The position numbers and the translations under genes are program-made. The notes beneath the pieces are model-generated. The model was given only the letters and a program-made list of their open reading frames with translations. It was not told the origin of the DNA and made no database searches. 64,000 nucleotides of DNA from Rhynchonema sp. JSB1_4 (Eukaryota > Nematoda > Chromadorea > Monhysterida > Xyalidae): contig JASAMV010008982.1 in the NCBI GenBank assembly GCA_030248065.1, positions 83,391 to 147,390 on the forward strand, in the 5' to 3' direction. Each line of letters opens with the position of its first letter. Positions within the stretch are counted from its first letter, which is position 1. Positions 12,236 through 24,247 of this stretch are shown here, piece after piece.

Positions 12236-13164
12236 ACTAGGATCAAAGTGCCAAGGCAGTGTCGTACTTTGGGATGGCCTTCAAGTTTCGATGCTATAAT
12301 GGGAGAAAACAAGCATTTACCTCTTTCTCTGATGCTACAAATGGGCAAAACAAGGCTGGACGGACGTCCAGCAGTGCTGTCAAAGTACTGGGCGCCCCGG
12401 CGCGGCGGGCTAGCCAACACATACCTGAAACCATTGCAGAAACCATCTTATGAAACTGATTGTTCGCTTAATGTGTCCGTTGCTTGGAATCAAACTCAGT
12501 TTCGTTTCGTACGGACTCGAACACAACGGTTTCGTTTCATATGGACCCAATGTGTTCTATTTCGACTCAGTTACGTTTAGTTTTGACCCTGGCTCAGTTT
12601 CAAAAAAAAACTGAATCTGGTGTCCAAACGAAAATTTCGTGTTTGTTGGACTGGGTTTATTTTCTTCGGGCTCAAGTTCAACCTCAGTATGGACTCATGC
12701 GCAGTTTTGTCCCTCTGTCCCATTTTGGCAGACTCAGGTTCGTTTGTTTCTGGACTGAGTTTCACTTTGTTTAAACACAGGCAAACTCAATTTCGACTCG
12801 TTCAAGCTAAATGTTGTTTCACCTTCGACGCAAACGCAATTTTATTTCCACCAGACTCAGCTCAGCCTCGATAGGGTCACACCTAGTGTCGTTTCATTTG
12901 GACTGAGACACCATTTGGCTTCCCTTGGACTCAGATTTTTTCAGTTTCATACAGTGGTTTCTGCAATGGTTTCAGGTATGTGTTGGCTAGCCCGCCGCGC
13001 CGGGGCGCCCAGTACTTTGACAGCACTGCTGGACGTCCGTCCAGCCTTGTTTTGCCCATTTGTAGCATCAGAGAAAGAGGTAAATGCTTGTTTTCTCCCA
13101 TTATAGCATCGAAACTTGAAGGCCATCCCAAAGTACGACACTGCCTTGGCACTTTGATCCTAGT
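12236..13164. mobile_element. TIR transposon, 929 bp, about 220-bp inverted repeats, 5-bp TSD TTTTA
   Basis: It begins ACTAGGATCAAAGTGCC and ends with the reverse complement. The flanks are TTTTA at 12231..12235 and 13165..13169. The arms (about 12236..12455 and 12945..13164) look essentially identical, so the insertion is young. The middle is a degenerate array of about 24-bp units of the type GGACTCAGTTTCGTTTC. It contains no transposase. The superfamily is unresolved: the long arms and 5-bp TSD fit neither hAT (8) nor mariner (TA). It sits 180 bp downstream of the APPL stop codon. Confidence 0.82.
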
Positions 13165-13429
13165 TTTTACCCTTTTAACGGCATAGGCCGACTACTATAT
13201 TTCACTGTGATCGCTGAAATTATTTCCTATTTTTGCTGAATTTTGCCTAATATTTGCGTTCGTCTAATTTGCAGGTTTGATTAAAAACGAATAAAATAAT
13301 CAATTCTGCTAGTGACGAATTTGTGGTAAAAGCCTCAGTGATAAAAAAAATTAAGGCAAAACACACACGACATAACGTCTATGTCACGCTTCCATTCACG
13401 TCTGTAAAACTAGCCAACAGCCAAGAGCC

Positions 13430-16400
13430 CTGCTGCTGTAGTAGCCGGCAACGAACCGTTTTGCTTCTGCAACATTCCCAGTCAAATATAGTAACCGGCA
13501 GCAAACCGTTTTGCTGCTGTGGTATCTGCAGTTAAATATAATAGCCGGCAGCGAAATGTTTTGCTCCTGCAAAAGCCCCAGTCAAATATTGTTACCAGCA
13601 GCGAAACGTTTTGCTGCAGCAGCATCCTGAGTCAAATATAGTAGCCGGCAGCAATGCATTTTGCTCCTGCAACTTTCCCAGTCAAATATAGCAACCGGCA
13701 GCGAACCGTTTTGCTGCTATGGTATCTTCAGGCAAATATAGGGCCGGCAGCGAAACGCTTTGCTGCTCCAGCATCAAATGTAGTAGCCGGCAGCGAACCG
13801 TTTTGCTGCTGTGGAGGTAACTGCATCTGAGTGTTGTCGGCGCACTCAGGCGGGCGCCCTTCTAAGGTCACTTCATCGAATGGTAGTATGGTCGACCACG
13901 GAAGCGAATGGTCATATAGTACCCGGCACAGAAAGTATGTTTTGCTGCTGTAATGCTGCTGTAATATCCCCAGTCAAGTATAGTACCTGGCACAGAAAGT
14001 ATGTTTTGCTGCTGTAATGCTGCTGTAATATCCCCATTCAAGTATAGTAACTGGCAGCGAAATGCTTTGCTGCAGCAGCATCCTCAGTCAAGTATAGTGA
14101 CTGGCAGCGAAATGTTTTGCCGCAGCAGCATCCTCAGTCAAGTATAGTGACTGGCAGCGAAATGTTTCGCTGCAGCAGCATCCTTAGTCAAGTATAGTGA
14201 CTGGCAGCAAAATGTTTTGCTGCAGCAGCATCCTCAGTCAAGTATAGTGACTGGCGGCGAAATCTTTTGCCGCAGCAGCATCCTCAGTCAAGTATAGTGA
14301 CTGGCAGCGAAATGTTTTGCTGCAGCAGCATCGTCAGTCAAGTATAGTGACTGGCAGCGAAATGTTTTGCCGCAGCAGCATCCTCAGTCAAGTATAGTGA
14401 CTGGCAGCGAAATGTTTCGCTGCAGCAGCATCCTTAGTCAAGTATAGTGACTGGCAGCAAAATGTTTTGCTGCAGCAGCATCGTCAGTCAAGTATAGTGA
14501 CTGGCAGCGAAATGTTTTGCTGCAGCAGCATCCTCAGTCAAGTATAGTGACTGGCAGCGAAATGTTTTGCTGCAGCAGCATCGTCAGTCAAGTATAGTGA
14601 CTGGCAGCGAAATGTTTTGCTGCAGCAGCATCCTCAGTCAAGTATAGTGACTGGCAGCAAAATGTTTTGCTGCAGCAGCATCCTCAGTCAAGTATAGTGA
14701 CTGGCAGCGAAATGTTTTGCTGCAGCAGCATCCTCAGTCAAGTATAGTGACTGGCAGCGAAATGTTTTGCTGCAGCAGCATCCTCAGTCAAGTATAGTGA
14801 CTGGCAGCGAAATGTTTTGCTGCAGCAGCATCCTCAGTCAAGTATAGTGACTGGCAGCGAAATGTTTTGCTGCAGCAGCATCCTCAGTCTAGTGACTGGC
14901 AGCAAAATGTTTTGCTGCACAGCATCCTCAGTCAAGTATATGACTGAGCGAAATGTTTTGCTGCAGCAAACATTTCGCTCAGTCAGTATAGTGACTGAGG
15001 ATGTTGCTGCAGCAAAACATTCCTCAGTCACTATACTTGAATGAGGATGTTGCTGCAGCAAAACATTTCGCTGCCAGTCACTATACTTGACTGAGGATGC
15101 TGCTGCAGCAAAACATTTCGCTCCAAGTCACTATACTTGACTGAGGATGCTGCTGCAGCAAAACATTTCGCTGCCAGTCACTATACTTGACTGAGGATGC
15201 TGCTGCAGCAAAACATTTCGCTGCCAGTCACTATACTTGACTGAGGATGCTGCTGCAGCAAAACATTTCGCTGCCAGTCACCATACTTGACTGAGGATGC
15301 TGCTTCTGCAAAACATTTCGCTGCCAGTCACTATACTTGACTGAGGATGCTGCTGCAGCAAAACATTTCGCTGCCAGTCACTATACTTGACTGAGGATGC
15401 TGCTGCAGCAAAACATTTCGCTGCCAGTCACTATACTTGACTGAGGATGCTGCTGCAGCAAAACATTTCGCTGCCAGTCACTATACTTGACTGAGGATGC
15501 TGCTGCAGCAAAACATTTCGCTGCCAGTCACTATACTTGACTAAGAATCGTGCTGCAGCAAAACATTTCGCTGCCAGTCACTATACTTGACTGAGGATGC
15601 TGCTGCAGCAAAACATTTCGCTGCCAGTCACTATACTTGACTGAGGATGCTGCTGCAGCAAAACATTTCGCTGCCAGTCACTATACTTGACTGAGGATGC
15701 TGCTGCAGCAAAACATTTCGCTGCCAGTCACTATACTTGACTGAGGATGCTGCTGCAGCAAAACATTTCGCTGCCAGTCACTATACTTGACTGAGGATGG
15801 TGCTGCAGCAAAACATTTCGCTGCCAGTCACTATACTTGACTGAGGATGCTGATGCAGCAAAACATTTCGCTGCCAGTCACTATACTTGACTGAGGATGG
15901 TGCTGCAGCAAAACATTTCGCTGCCAGTCACTATACTTGACTGAGGATGGTGCTGCAGCAAAACATTTCGCTGCCAGTCACTATACTTGACTGAGGATGC
16001 TGATGCAGCAAAACATTTCGCTGCCAGTCACTATACTTGACTGAGGATGGTGCTGCAGCAAAACATTTCGCTGCCAGTCACTATACTTCACTGAGAATGG
16101 TGCTGCAGCAAAACATTTCGCTGCTAGTCACTATACTTGACTAAGAATCGTGCTGCAGCAAAACATTTCGCTGCCAGTCACTATACTTGACTGAGGATGC
16201 TGATGCAGCAAAACATTTCGCTGCCAGTCACTATACTTGACTGAGGATGGTGCTGCAGCAAAACATTTCGCTGCCAGTCACTATACTTGACTGAGGATGG
16301 TGCTGCAGCAAAACATTTCGCTGCCAGTCACTATACTTGACTGAGGATGCTGATGCAGCAAAACATTTCGCTGCCAGTCACTATACTTGACTGAGGATGG

Positions 16401-16831
16401 TGCTGCAGCAAAACATTTCGCTGCCAGTCACTATACTTCACTGAGAATGGTGCTGCAGCAAAACATTTCGCTGCCAGTCACTATACTTGACTAAGAATCG
16501 TGCTGCAGCAAAACATTTCGCTGCCAGTCACTATACTTGACTGAGGATGGTGCTGCAGCAAAACATTTCGCTGCCAGTCACTATACTTGACTGAGGATGG
16601 TGCTGCAGCAAAACATTTCGCTGCCAGTCACTATACTTGACTGAGGATGCTGATGCAGCAAAACATTTCGCTGCCAGTCACTATACTTGACTGAGGATGC
16701 TGATGCAGCAAAACATTTCGCTGCCAGTCACTATACTTGACTGAGGATGCTGCTGCAGCAAAACATTTCGCAGCCAGTCACTATACTTGACTGAGGATGC
16801 TGCTGTTGCCAGATGTATAGCAGCCGGCAGC
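13430..16831. repeat. 50-bp satellite array arranged as a giant palindrome
   Basis: The monomer is 50 bp, for example TCAAGTATAGTGACTGGCAG followed by CGAAATGTTTTGCTGCAGCA and GCATCCTCAG. Monomers point one way from about 13430 to about 14960 (about 30 copies, divergent before 14040) and the opposite way from about 14965 to 16831 (about 37 copies). The centre is the palindrome TTGCTGCAGCAA near 14963, flanked by mutual complements. In the right arm, three-base variants define a 7-monomer higher-order repeat seen twice (15841..16190 and 16191..16540). Several monomers have open frames on both strands, which I take as shadows. Confidence 0.93.
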
Positions 16832-17225
16832 CAGTGGCCGGGGGGGGGGGCGGGGGGCATGGGGGGATCCCCCCCTAAGGAGTGGCCGGGGGGGATGGAG
16901 GGGGGAAGGGTAGGTACCTTGCAACCACCACCTTGCAACCATAAATTTATGGTTTTTATAGGCAAAAATGAGTGTTTTCGACCTGAAAACCCCAAAAATC
17001 GCGCGCTCCGCGCGCAAACCTCCATATAATAGCTATTTTGGGCAAATTTTCGGCCAAAATGCAAAAAAGCACCATTTTTTGGCCAATTTTGCACAAAAAA
17101 GCATGCAAAAAACACCGTTTATTCGGACCTTGCAACCTTTTGGAGGCTGGGTTGGGGGGTACCTTGCAACCATCTGGATCCACCCCCCCAGGGTACCTTG
17201 CAACCATCTGCCTGCCACTACACTG
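16832..17225. mobile_element. hAT-type MITE inserted into the last satellite monomer
   Basis: It starts CAGTGGCCGGGG and ends GCCACTACACTG. The flanks are CCGGCAGC (16824..16831) and CCCGCAGC (17226..17233), one mismatch apart. The right flank continues as GCGAAACGTTTT, the satellite sequence, so the insertion split a monomer. The interior has the family's GGTACCTTGCAACCA and CGCGCGCTCCGCGCGC motifs. Confidence 0.8.
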
Positions 17226-17239
17226 CCCGCAGCGAAACG

Positions 17240-17860
17240 TTTTCCGAACGACAAGCCAAAAAAACGAGAACAAAAAAACAAACAAACTTCTGTTCTCCAC
17301 GATGACGACGGCGGTGACGACGACGACGACGACGACGACGACAAATCGTCACGATGAACTGGAGCCTTGTTTTCCTTTTGTTTCTTTCGATGAGCATGAC
17401 TGCCAGGCGACTGCAAAGGAAAAATTTGTTGCCATCCTCAAATCCGTCTGTACTTCATTCACCGAAAACGAATAACTAAAATCGCGAATCACTCAAAACT
17501 AAGAGATAAAATAAAATCCCCTAAGCCCAAACCAACAGCGCCAAGCCCATCTCCTGCCATATTATCCTCAGACGACGTTTGACTGCCTGGAGAATTTGCC
17601 GCGCGTTTGCGGCAGCCAGGCTTCTTTTGTCGACGCCCCTGGAATCATTTAAAAAACATTTAAACAAAAATGTTTAAAAAATTCAACCAAAAAAATAACC
17701 GTCTTCAGCTCGTCTACGCCACGCCTGCCATTGGCGCGCGCTTTTTTTCCACCGCTGAACGATCTGCCCCGTCTTGGCATGCCAATTATTATATCGCGCT
17801 GATCGATGAATCTAATCTAATTGATAGATTGATTGCGAGCTAAATAGATAGATTGATAGT
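17240..17860. other. Intergenic stretch with a (GAC)n microsatellite
   Basis: A GACGACGAC run lies near 17310..17345. Otherwise there is unremarkable DNA. The frames reading through the microsatellite encode Thr, Asp or Ser runs and are not believed to be genes. Confidence 0.5.
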
Positions 17861-18945
17861 TATATTTACAGGTTCGGGCCGGGCAGAAACGGCCGCCCTG
17901 CCCCCCCCTAAATGGGCTCAGTGAGAGCCCACCAACAAAATCTCCGGCCCGGCCCGAAAAAATACAGCCCCAAAAATAGAGCCCCCCCCCTAAAAGGCGT
18001 CAGTGAAAAAACACAACCCCCTTGCATTTTAGGTTTTACGGTATTTGGAGTGAGGAGCGTGATTCACTGCGGGGAGATTTCGAGGATCGGGCCGGACCGA
18101 GCCGGCCCCATCCTAAACTAAATGGGGTCAGTGAATCACCCCCCCCCCAAATAAACCCCCCCCCTAAATGAGGTCGCAATCGGGCCGGCCGCGCCGGGGC
18201 AACCTGGGGCCCCTCATAAATGGCGTCAGTGAATCACCCCCCCCAAAAGCCCCCCTCACAAAAAAGCCCCCCCTCAAAAAAGCCCCCAAATACAGCCGGC
18301 CCGGCCCGGCCGCTATCACAATATCAAAAAAAACCCGAACAAAACAAAGCAAACCGACCATTCCAACCTGTATTCTTCCATCCGAGCCGCGAATTCGGGC
18401 CGGGCCGGAGTTTTTGAGGATTGGGCCGGACCCAGCCGCCCCCCCCATCCTAAATCACCCCCCCAAATAAAGCCCCCCCTAAACGAGGTCGCAATCGGGC
18501 CGGCCGCGCCGGGTCAGGCCGGGCCCCCTCATAAATGAGGTCAGTGAATCACCCCCCACCAAATACAGCCCTGCCCGGCCAGACCTGCCCGCTCTCCAAA
18601 TATCAAAAAAAACCCAAGCAAAGCAAACCAACCTCTCGAACTTGTATTTTCGAGAGGCCGAGCCGGGCCGCGATTTTTTTTGGGCCTTTGGTTCAGACCG
18701 GCAAGGCCCGGGCCACACCCCCCTCCTAAATCGGGTCAGTGAATCACCCCAAATACGGCCCCCCTAAATGGCGTCCATGCAGAGGTCGCAATCGGAGCGG
18801 CCGAGCCGGAGGTCGTGAGGATCGGGCAGGCCGGGCCGGGTCGGGTCGGGTCGGGCCTGGCCGGGTCTCGCCGGGTCGGGTCGGGCCTGGCCGGGTCGAG
18901 TCGGGCCGGGTCGGAGATTTGGGAGCCGGCTCTGCCAAGCACCAC
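17860..18945. repeat. GC-rich imperfect tandem repeat of about 300-bp units
   Basis: A module reading AAATGRGGTCAGTGAATCACC, then poly-C and AAATA, then GGTCGCAATCGGGCCGGCCG recurs at about 18120, 18450 and 18730. It is separated by GGCCGGGCC-rich DNA and AAATATCAAAAAAAACCC. The last part (18820..18910) collapses into GGGTCGGGTC iterations. A TTTTACGGTAT motif near 18035 resembles the terminus of the TACCGTAAAAA MITE family. Open frames here are Arg/Pro/Gly-rich artefacts of composition. Confidence 0.7.
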
Positions 18946-20247
18946 TGCACCAAAAAAGAAAAAGAAAAAAAGTGAAAAAGAAAAGGCGCGAATTTACAAC
19001 CAATCAGCGCCCACTTGGCGCGCTTAGCGCCACAGCAAGCTGCGCCCACATTCGCATGCAAACTTTCAACCACAATTTCTCACGATAGAATGAATATTAT
19101 TTTTTGCGGTTTTTTCCGATCCCTGGCTCTCGACGAGACAAATCGATTGGTACCTGACTTGACTGATTCGGTTCAGTTTCCTAGCTGGCGCATGTACCTG
19201 TCCCACTAAGTGTGGCCGCCGGAATGAAAGATTTTCGGGTGTCTGAAAAACCACTTTCCCGTTGCCCGATCGAGCTCAAATTTTCAGCGTTTTGTTATGG
19301 CTTGACTACGACTAAAAAACAATCAAAACATCTTTCAAAACCAATCACACGCGTTCACACCAGCATCGCCGATATAACACGTGAGGTATAGGGAAAAATC
19401 AGTTTTTCGAGCACGCTGATGTTTCACGTGCATGTTGGAAAAAATATTTGCCACACGATTTCATCACATCAACCTATCTTTCTGATAAGAACATTACCAA
19501 CGACGAAATCCAGCTTTTTCCTGGTTCGTGGTCTAATCTCAAAGTACTGCGAAACGCTAATGCGTTCTCGTAGATCATCGTTTGTGCTGGTTCTTAGGAG
19601 ACTATGAAAAATTGTGCCTGTTGTGCCTTTTATTTCTCATTGATTCCAATAACTTCGTGGTTCCTTGAACTTCTTTTCCATTGATTTAATTATACATAAG
19701 GTAGTTGCACTTCTTAATAATGTATTATTCTGTGATTCTACTTTGTTGACCAACTTCGATCTAATAGTCGTGCGGGGGGCCGACATTTTTTTATTTAGCC
19801 TTTTGCCTGGCCCTTGGGGGGCGGGGAGGACCCGCAGCCGCAACATCACGATTATTATTTTTTTTTTTTATTATATTTTTTTTTATCAACAACTTTGTGG
19901 GGGGGTTTTTTTTATAAAAGAAAGATACTTCAGGAATTTTTTTTCTTTTTACCCACACCACGATGTTCTTCTCTCTCACACAGAAACTGTATATTGAATT
20001 TTTCTGCGCTTTGAAAGGCAATAAAATAACGTTTTGCTTCTGTCCATAATTTCTATCACAGAGAGCACTAATTAAACTTAAACAAAAAAGTACTTCGATT
20101 CCAAACAATCCAAACAAACCGTCTAGCCCTTCACCATGTCAAACCGGTCAAACCGTGTTTTACACATGAATCGAGATTTAACAGAAAATAAAATTTAGTA
20201 AAAAACTTAATGACCGAAAGAAGAATAAATACGCGTACATGTTGACG
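18946..20247. other. Intergenic, AT-rich; no gene seen
   Basis: It contains T-rich homopolymer stretches around 19855..19945. This is the 3' flank of TBC1D22. Nothing else is recognised. Confidence 0.5.
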
Positions 20248-23200
20248 TCAGGTCAAGTGATTCTTTGCTCCCGCAAACAAACATTTCAAACTGTAGGCGT
20301 CTGCGGTCAGCTCACAGATTTGTTGGTCACTCCATGATTGGGTGGGCAGGTTTTGTAGCAACATCATTATGCCCTATAAAGTTGGTTAATTCCCAGCTGC
20401 CGTTGTTTTTTATTTGTTTCAACTCAACTCCCTCACCTGAAAATCCTTATGCTGCTGCAAGGGACGAGACCAAATGCGTAGAAAGGCGGCACAGACGTAC
20501 ACATGGAATTCGGAGAAACCGTTGGCCTCGGACTAAAAACGGTAACCATAAAATTACAATGATGTTGAGAAATATGTGACAGTCGCATACAGTGTGGTGG
20601 CAGGCCAATCGACCAATGATACCCTTGGGGGAAGGTTTCAGAGTTACTCGAGATACCCCCAGAGGCTACCTAAGATTACTGGTCCGCTAAAAGGCGAAAA
20701 AGGGCCGTTTTGCGTGCAATTTTGCTGCAAAATTGGCATGAAATGAGTACTTTCGGACATTCTGGCCGAAAATTGGCCCAAAATGACTATTTTGTGTGTG
20801 ATTTTTAGGGGTTCAGAGATCGAAAACACCCATTTTTGCCTTTGAAAAGCATAAATCTACTGACTCGAGGTCGATTCGAGATAGATACCCTTCCCCTACC
20901 CCACTAAGGGTTGACTCGAGATAGATACCCCTGAGGTGGTCAGTGGCCGCATAAGATAAATGCAAACGCACCATGTAGGTGTCCCAGAGCCTGATGGTGG
21001 CACGCAACGGCACCTCACGCATCAGCAGGTTGTTCATCCAGCGGAACGAAAATTGCAGATACTCAACCTGGTGGTCGATCAAGTGACGATGCAACTGTGC
21101 TGAAATGGGATGGGAGGTATTTAACCAGCACACAGTCACAAACACTTGTGCAGAAACATGACGACTTACTGTCAACTCTGCTCATCAACGTCTGCAGCTG
21201 CGCGACTTTGCGTTGTATGCCGGGCTGAGCAAATGTGTAGTTATCCTGAAAAATTAGAAGAATAAAATCAAGTCCAACTGGAAATTGCAAACTAAAGTTT
21301 CCCCCGAGACCAACCTGTATGGTATCGAGCACAGCGGAAACACACCAAAAACTGTCGGCCTCAACGACATCCATGTGCTCACGATGGATCTGCGACACAT
21401 CGAATGTGCCCACCTCAGCATCTGGAGATAAAATGGAAGAGGAACAATACAGTTGAGAGAAAATAAATGAATGTGGAGACCAACCATCAGTGATGTAATC
21501 GGAGAGAAAGACGACAAAGAACGGTGTCACCAAATCATTGATGCCCTGCACGTAGCCGCTGGCCGGGTGGCGAATCGCCCAAATGTACAGGATACGCTCG
21601 AAAATCTGCAAATCGAATCAGTTATTTACCATTTCCATAAAACTTACGAACAGAACTTGAAGGACCAAAACCAAAATTTGGATAAGACGCACCTCTTGCA
21701 CCATTTGCTGTTGAAACAGCGGTATTAGTGGGCACATGCGCGGTATGTCGATGTGAATCTGTAGAAAGACGAAATAAACCAAAAAATCGTAATTCAAAAA
21801 ATAAAAAACCAAACCTGTCGAAATGTTTCCTGATGCTGGTCGTCGTGTCTCGTATGAAAATACTGCTCCACATAGTGGAAATATTCCTCGCGTTTTCTTG
21901 TTAGTGTACTTTCTTGACGTTCGATATTCGTCGGTAAATAGCCCTGCAGAGTTCTAAACTGCATTCTCGTTGATGGTTTAGGACACGCAGAAACGTACCG
22001 ATAGCAATTTCCAAGCCCTTGGTCTCAATTTATGTGGTATGCCTTTCCAGCAGAGCTTCTTCACTTCATTCAGGTCCAATGTTGTCGTGTCATTTGGTCG
22101 CGAATCAACCAGCATCGACTTCAACCTGTAATAGGCAATTGATATTCTAATGAACACAAAATGTAAGATTATGGACAAACAGCATAGAGTTATGAACATA
22201 TCCTTCCAAGGTAAAACATCAGAAGTAAGAGAAATCAAAAACGAACTTGAGAAATCGAATCTGTTCTGCGTTCTGTTCCATCAGCGGTGAAGCACCACGC
22301 GTCATGCGTTCGTGAACCTGTTGTTGTTTCCAGCTTGGCTTATTCGAACAACAAATAATGCCAGGAAAACAACAATATTTATTATCTGACCATAGTGTGT
22401 CTCGAATTGTCCAAATGTCTACCCGTTGATGTGCCACTAGCAGCACTGGTGGTGTCGCCCGTACTTCTCGATGTTGCCGGCATCAGATCGGGCAACCGGG
22501 GATAGAGCGGACCACTTGGACCGGCGCCCGATGGTTGCACTGACGGAAGGGGCTCTGGAATTAGTTGGAAACAGTGGTGTCGTTGGGGGGAAGGGGGGTT
22601 ACCCCCCTAGTATCCGGTATCCGGTATCTTGATTTTTTCACCCAGGGGTATCCGGTACCCTGACTTTTTATCCAGGGGTATCCTACCCTAAAATTTTTCC
22701 GAAAACGGTAAAAATCGCCCATTTTTACCTCCAAAATGCTCAAAATCGCTTGCTGGCGCAAGCATAATCCCCAATATGACCATTTTTTGCGTTTTCAACA
22801 CCGATTTTGCCCGATTTTCCTCTAAAAAATTGAACTTTTTTGAACAACCCCCACTGGGTATCCGAGATTTTTTATTTTAGGGAGCAACCCCCCTGGTATC
22901 CGAGATTTTTCATTTTGGGTATCCGGTATCCGAAAATTTTGGACTTTGGGTATCCGGTATCCTGACTTTTTGATTTCCCAACGACACCACTGGTTGGAAA
23001 GAGGTGTATTTTCACTTGGTGATTTCATTTGCAATAACAATTATGTCAAGGACCTCGTTGTGTAGCGAGTCGTTGCAACGCCTGCTCTCTGCTGCTGCGA
23101 TGCGGCACCGGTGCCAGATTCGGCATCAGCCCATCGTTGCGCACATAACGACCGGCCGCGTGTTGAGCGAGCACCTAGTGGGATATTGTAAAACCAGTTG

Positions 23201-23962
23201 TGACGGATGCTTACTGTTTCTATTCCCAAAAATATTGTGTTCAAGTGATCACAACCTGCGCGGCCGAATCGCGAGCAGCCGATGGATTGATCACAGCGTC
23301 GTCATCTGCGTCCCAAACGTCGGACGTGCTGCAAACCAACAAACATTCATTTGCATTTATCATGCCGATTGTTCTCGTGTTCGTTCAGTTCTGATTTCGA
23401 AGCCCAGAAACAACAAAGGTGCATACTTTTGTTCAAATTTCGCAAATTCGCGTCCGGCCATGCTGTTTGGGTCGTTGTCATGTGGCACATCGCCACCCGG
23501 ATGCACCCCAACCGCCGATCGGGCTGCTGTTTTCGATGGGGAACGCGACACGGACGCTGGACAGGGGTCGACTATCAATGGTGGATATTGGGCTCCGTAC
23601 ACGGGACGAACGCTGCAATTCGAAAAACCACTCGTTCATTATGGTAAAAAAACAACTAAAGTCCGGGATACGAAAGACAGGTTCACAGGAAGCTGAGTAA
23701 AAATACCAAGACCTCATGACTAAATAAAATGAAATTTCTAATCATGGACTGAAACCTGTGGTGGGTCACGTGGTTACGAACAAAACGAGAATCTTGAGAA
23801 TTTTTGGGTAACATGGTCGGCCAGGTATTCGGCACTGGGTGTGGGGTGGCTTTATAGTATTGGGCCAGGTCAAAAAATGGGTTTGGTGCCATGGCACACT
23901 TCCAACACAAACTAAACCCACCTTCCTGGCACTGCCGTCCGTTTATTCCACGTTTTCTGCAT
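20248..23962 (-). CDS. TBC1D22B: TBC1D22-family Rab GTPase-activating protein
   Basis: Complete 15-exon gene, 550 residues, complement of 20248..20373, 20437..20532, 20972..21099, 21170..21245, 21315..21421, 21485..21605, 21693..21758, 21815..21943, 21999..22125, 22247..22338, 22391..22554, 23054..23174, 23256..23328, 23427..23612, 23922..23962. Every junction is in phase. The start MQKTWNKRTAVPGS then PVYGAQYPPL and NTSDVWD match the family's N-terminus. The TBC domain carries both catalytic fingers: IHIDIPR (residues 312-318, IxxDxxR) and YVQG (351-354, YxQ). Other diagnostic blocks are FERILYIWAIRHPASG, DNYTFAQPGIQ and FRWMNNLLMREVPLR. The predicted role is to stimulate GTP hydrolysis by a Rab, and the family is linked to Golgi trafficking. 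CPLIPLFQQ resembles the B paralogue, but a single invertebrate gene may be co-orthologous to A and B. Confidence 0.95.
20590..20945. mobile_element. Degenerate hAT-type MITE in the TBC1D22 intron, near a splice donor
   Basis: Left end CAGTGTGGTGGC is preceded by GTCGCATA (20582..20589). The right limit is set by GCCGCATA at 20946..20953, one mismatch from the left flank. The interior keeps the family's TACTCGAGATACCCC and GATTTTTAGGGGTTC motifs. Its right end is eroded. It lies in intron 20533..20971, only about 25 bp from the minus-strand donor at 20971..20970. Confidence 0.7.
22572..22992. mobile_element. hAT-type MITE (CAGTGGTGTCGTTGG family), TSD GTTGGAAA
   Basis: Termini CAGTGGTGTCGTTGGG and CCCAACGACACCACTG, with exact TSD GTTGGAAA at 22564..22571 and 22993..23000. 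The interior repeats GGTATCCGGTATCC motifs on both sides. It lies inside TBC1D22 intron 22555..23053, ending about 10 bp upstream of the acceptor of the exon starting at 22554. A truncated relative begins near 30616. Confidence 0.9.
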
Positions 23963-24247
23963 CCTAACCGAATTTACAAGCACCCTCGTTTCAATAAAAT
24001 ACGAAATAAATATCTTGGCGATTGATTAAACCCTTGATTTTTGGTTTGGTTGGTGAAAGTCAGGCTCCAAGTCAGAAACAAAATGACAACTTGGAAAATG
24101 TTATTGCCTGATTGAGCAAGCTGAGCAAGAAACTCATTCAAATAACATAAAACACCAAAATAAAATACGATTATTATTTTATACATTAAGATATTATTTT
24201 TATTGTTTTTGACAAATTTACAAATAATAATCACGGTCACAAAGAAA

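Noticed and set aside
13430..16831. CRISPR-like array of regularly spaced repeats
   Set aside because: The 50-bp units are contiguous with no unique spacers, invert midway, and the genome is eukaryotic; this is a satellite.
14817..17115. Open frames of 75-144 codons in the satellite and adjoining MITE
   Set aside because: They repeat the monomer translation and run into transposon sequence; no start context or splice logic.
17033..17475. Frames with poly-Thr, poly-Ser or poly-Asp
   Set aside because: They come from reading a (GAC)n microsatellite in several frames.
23004..23696. 230-codon plus-strand open frame
   Set aside because: It is antisense to three well-supported TBC1D22 exons and has no family resemblance.
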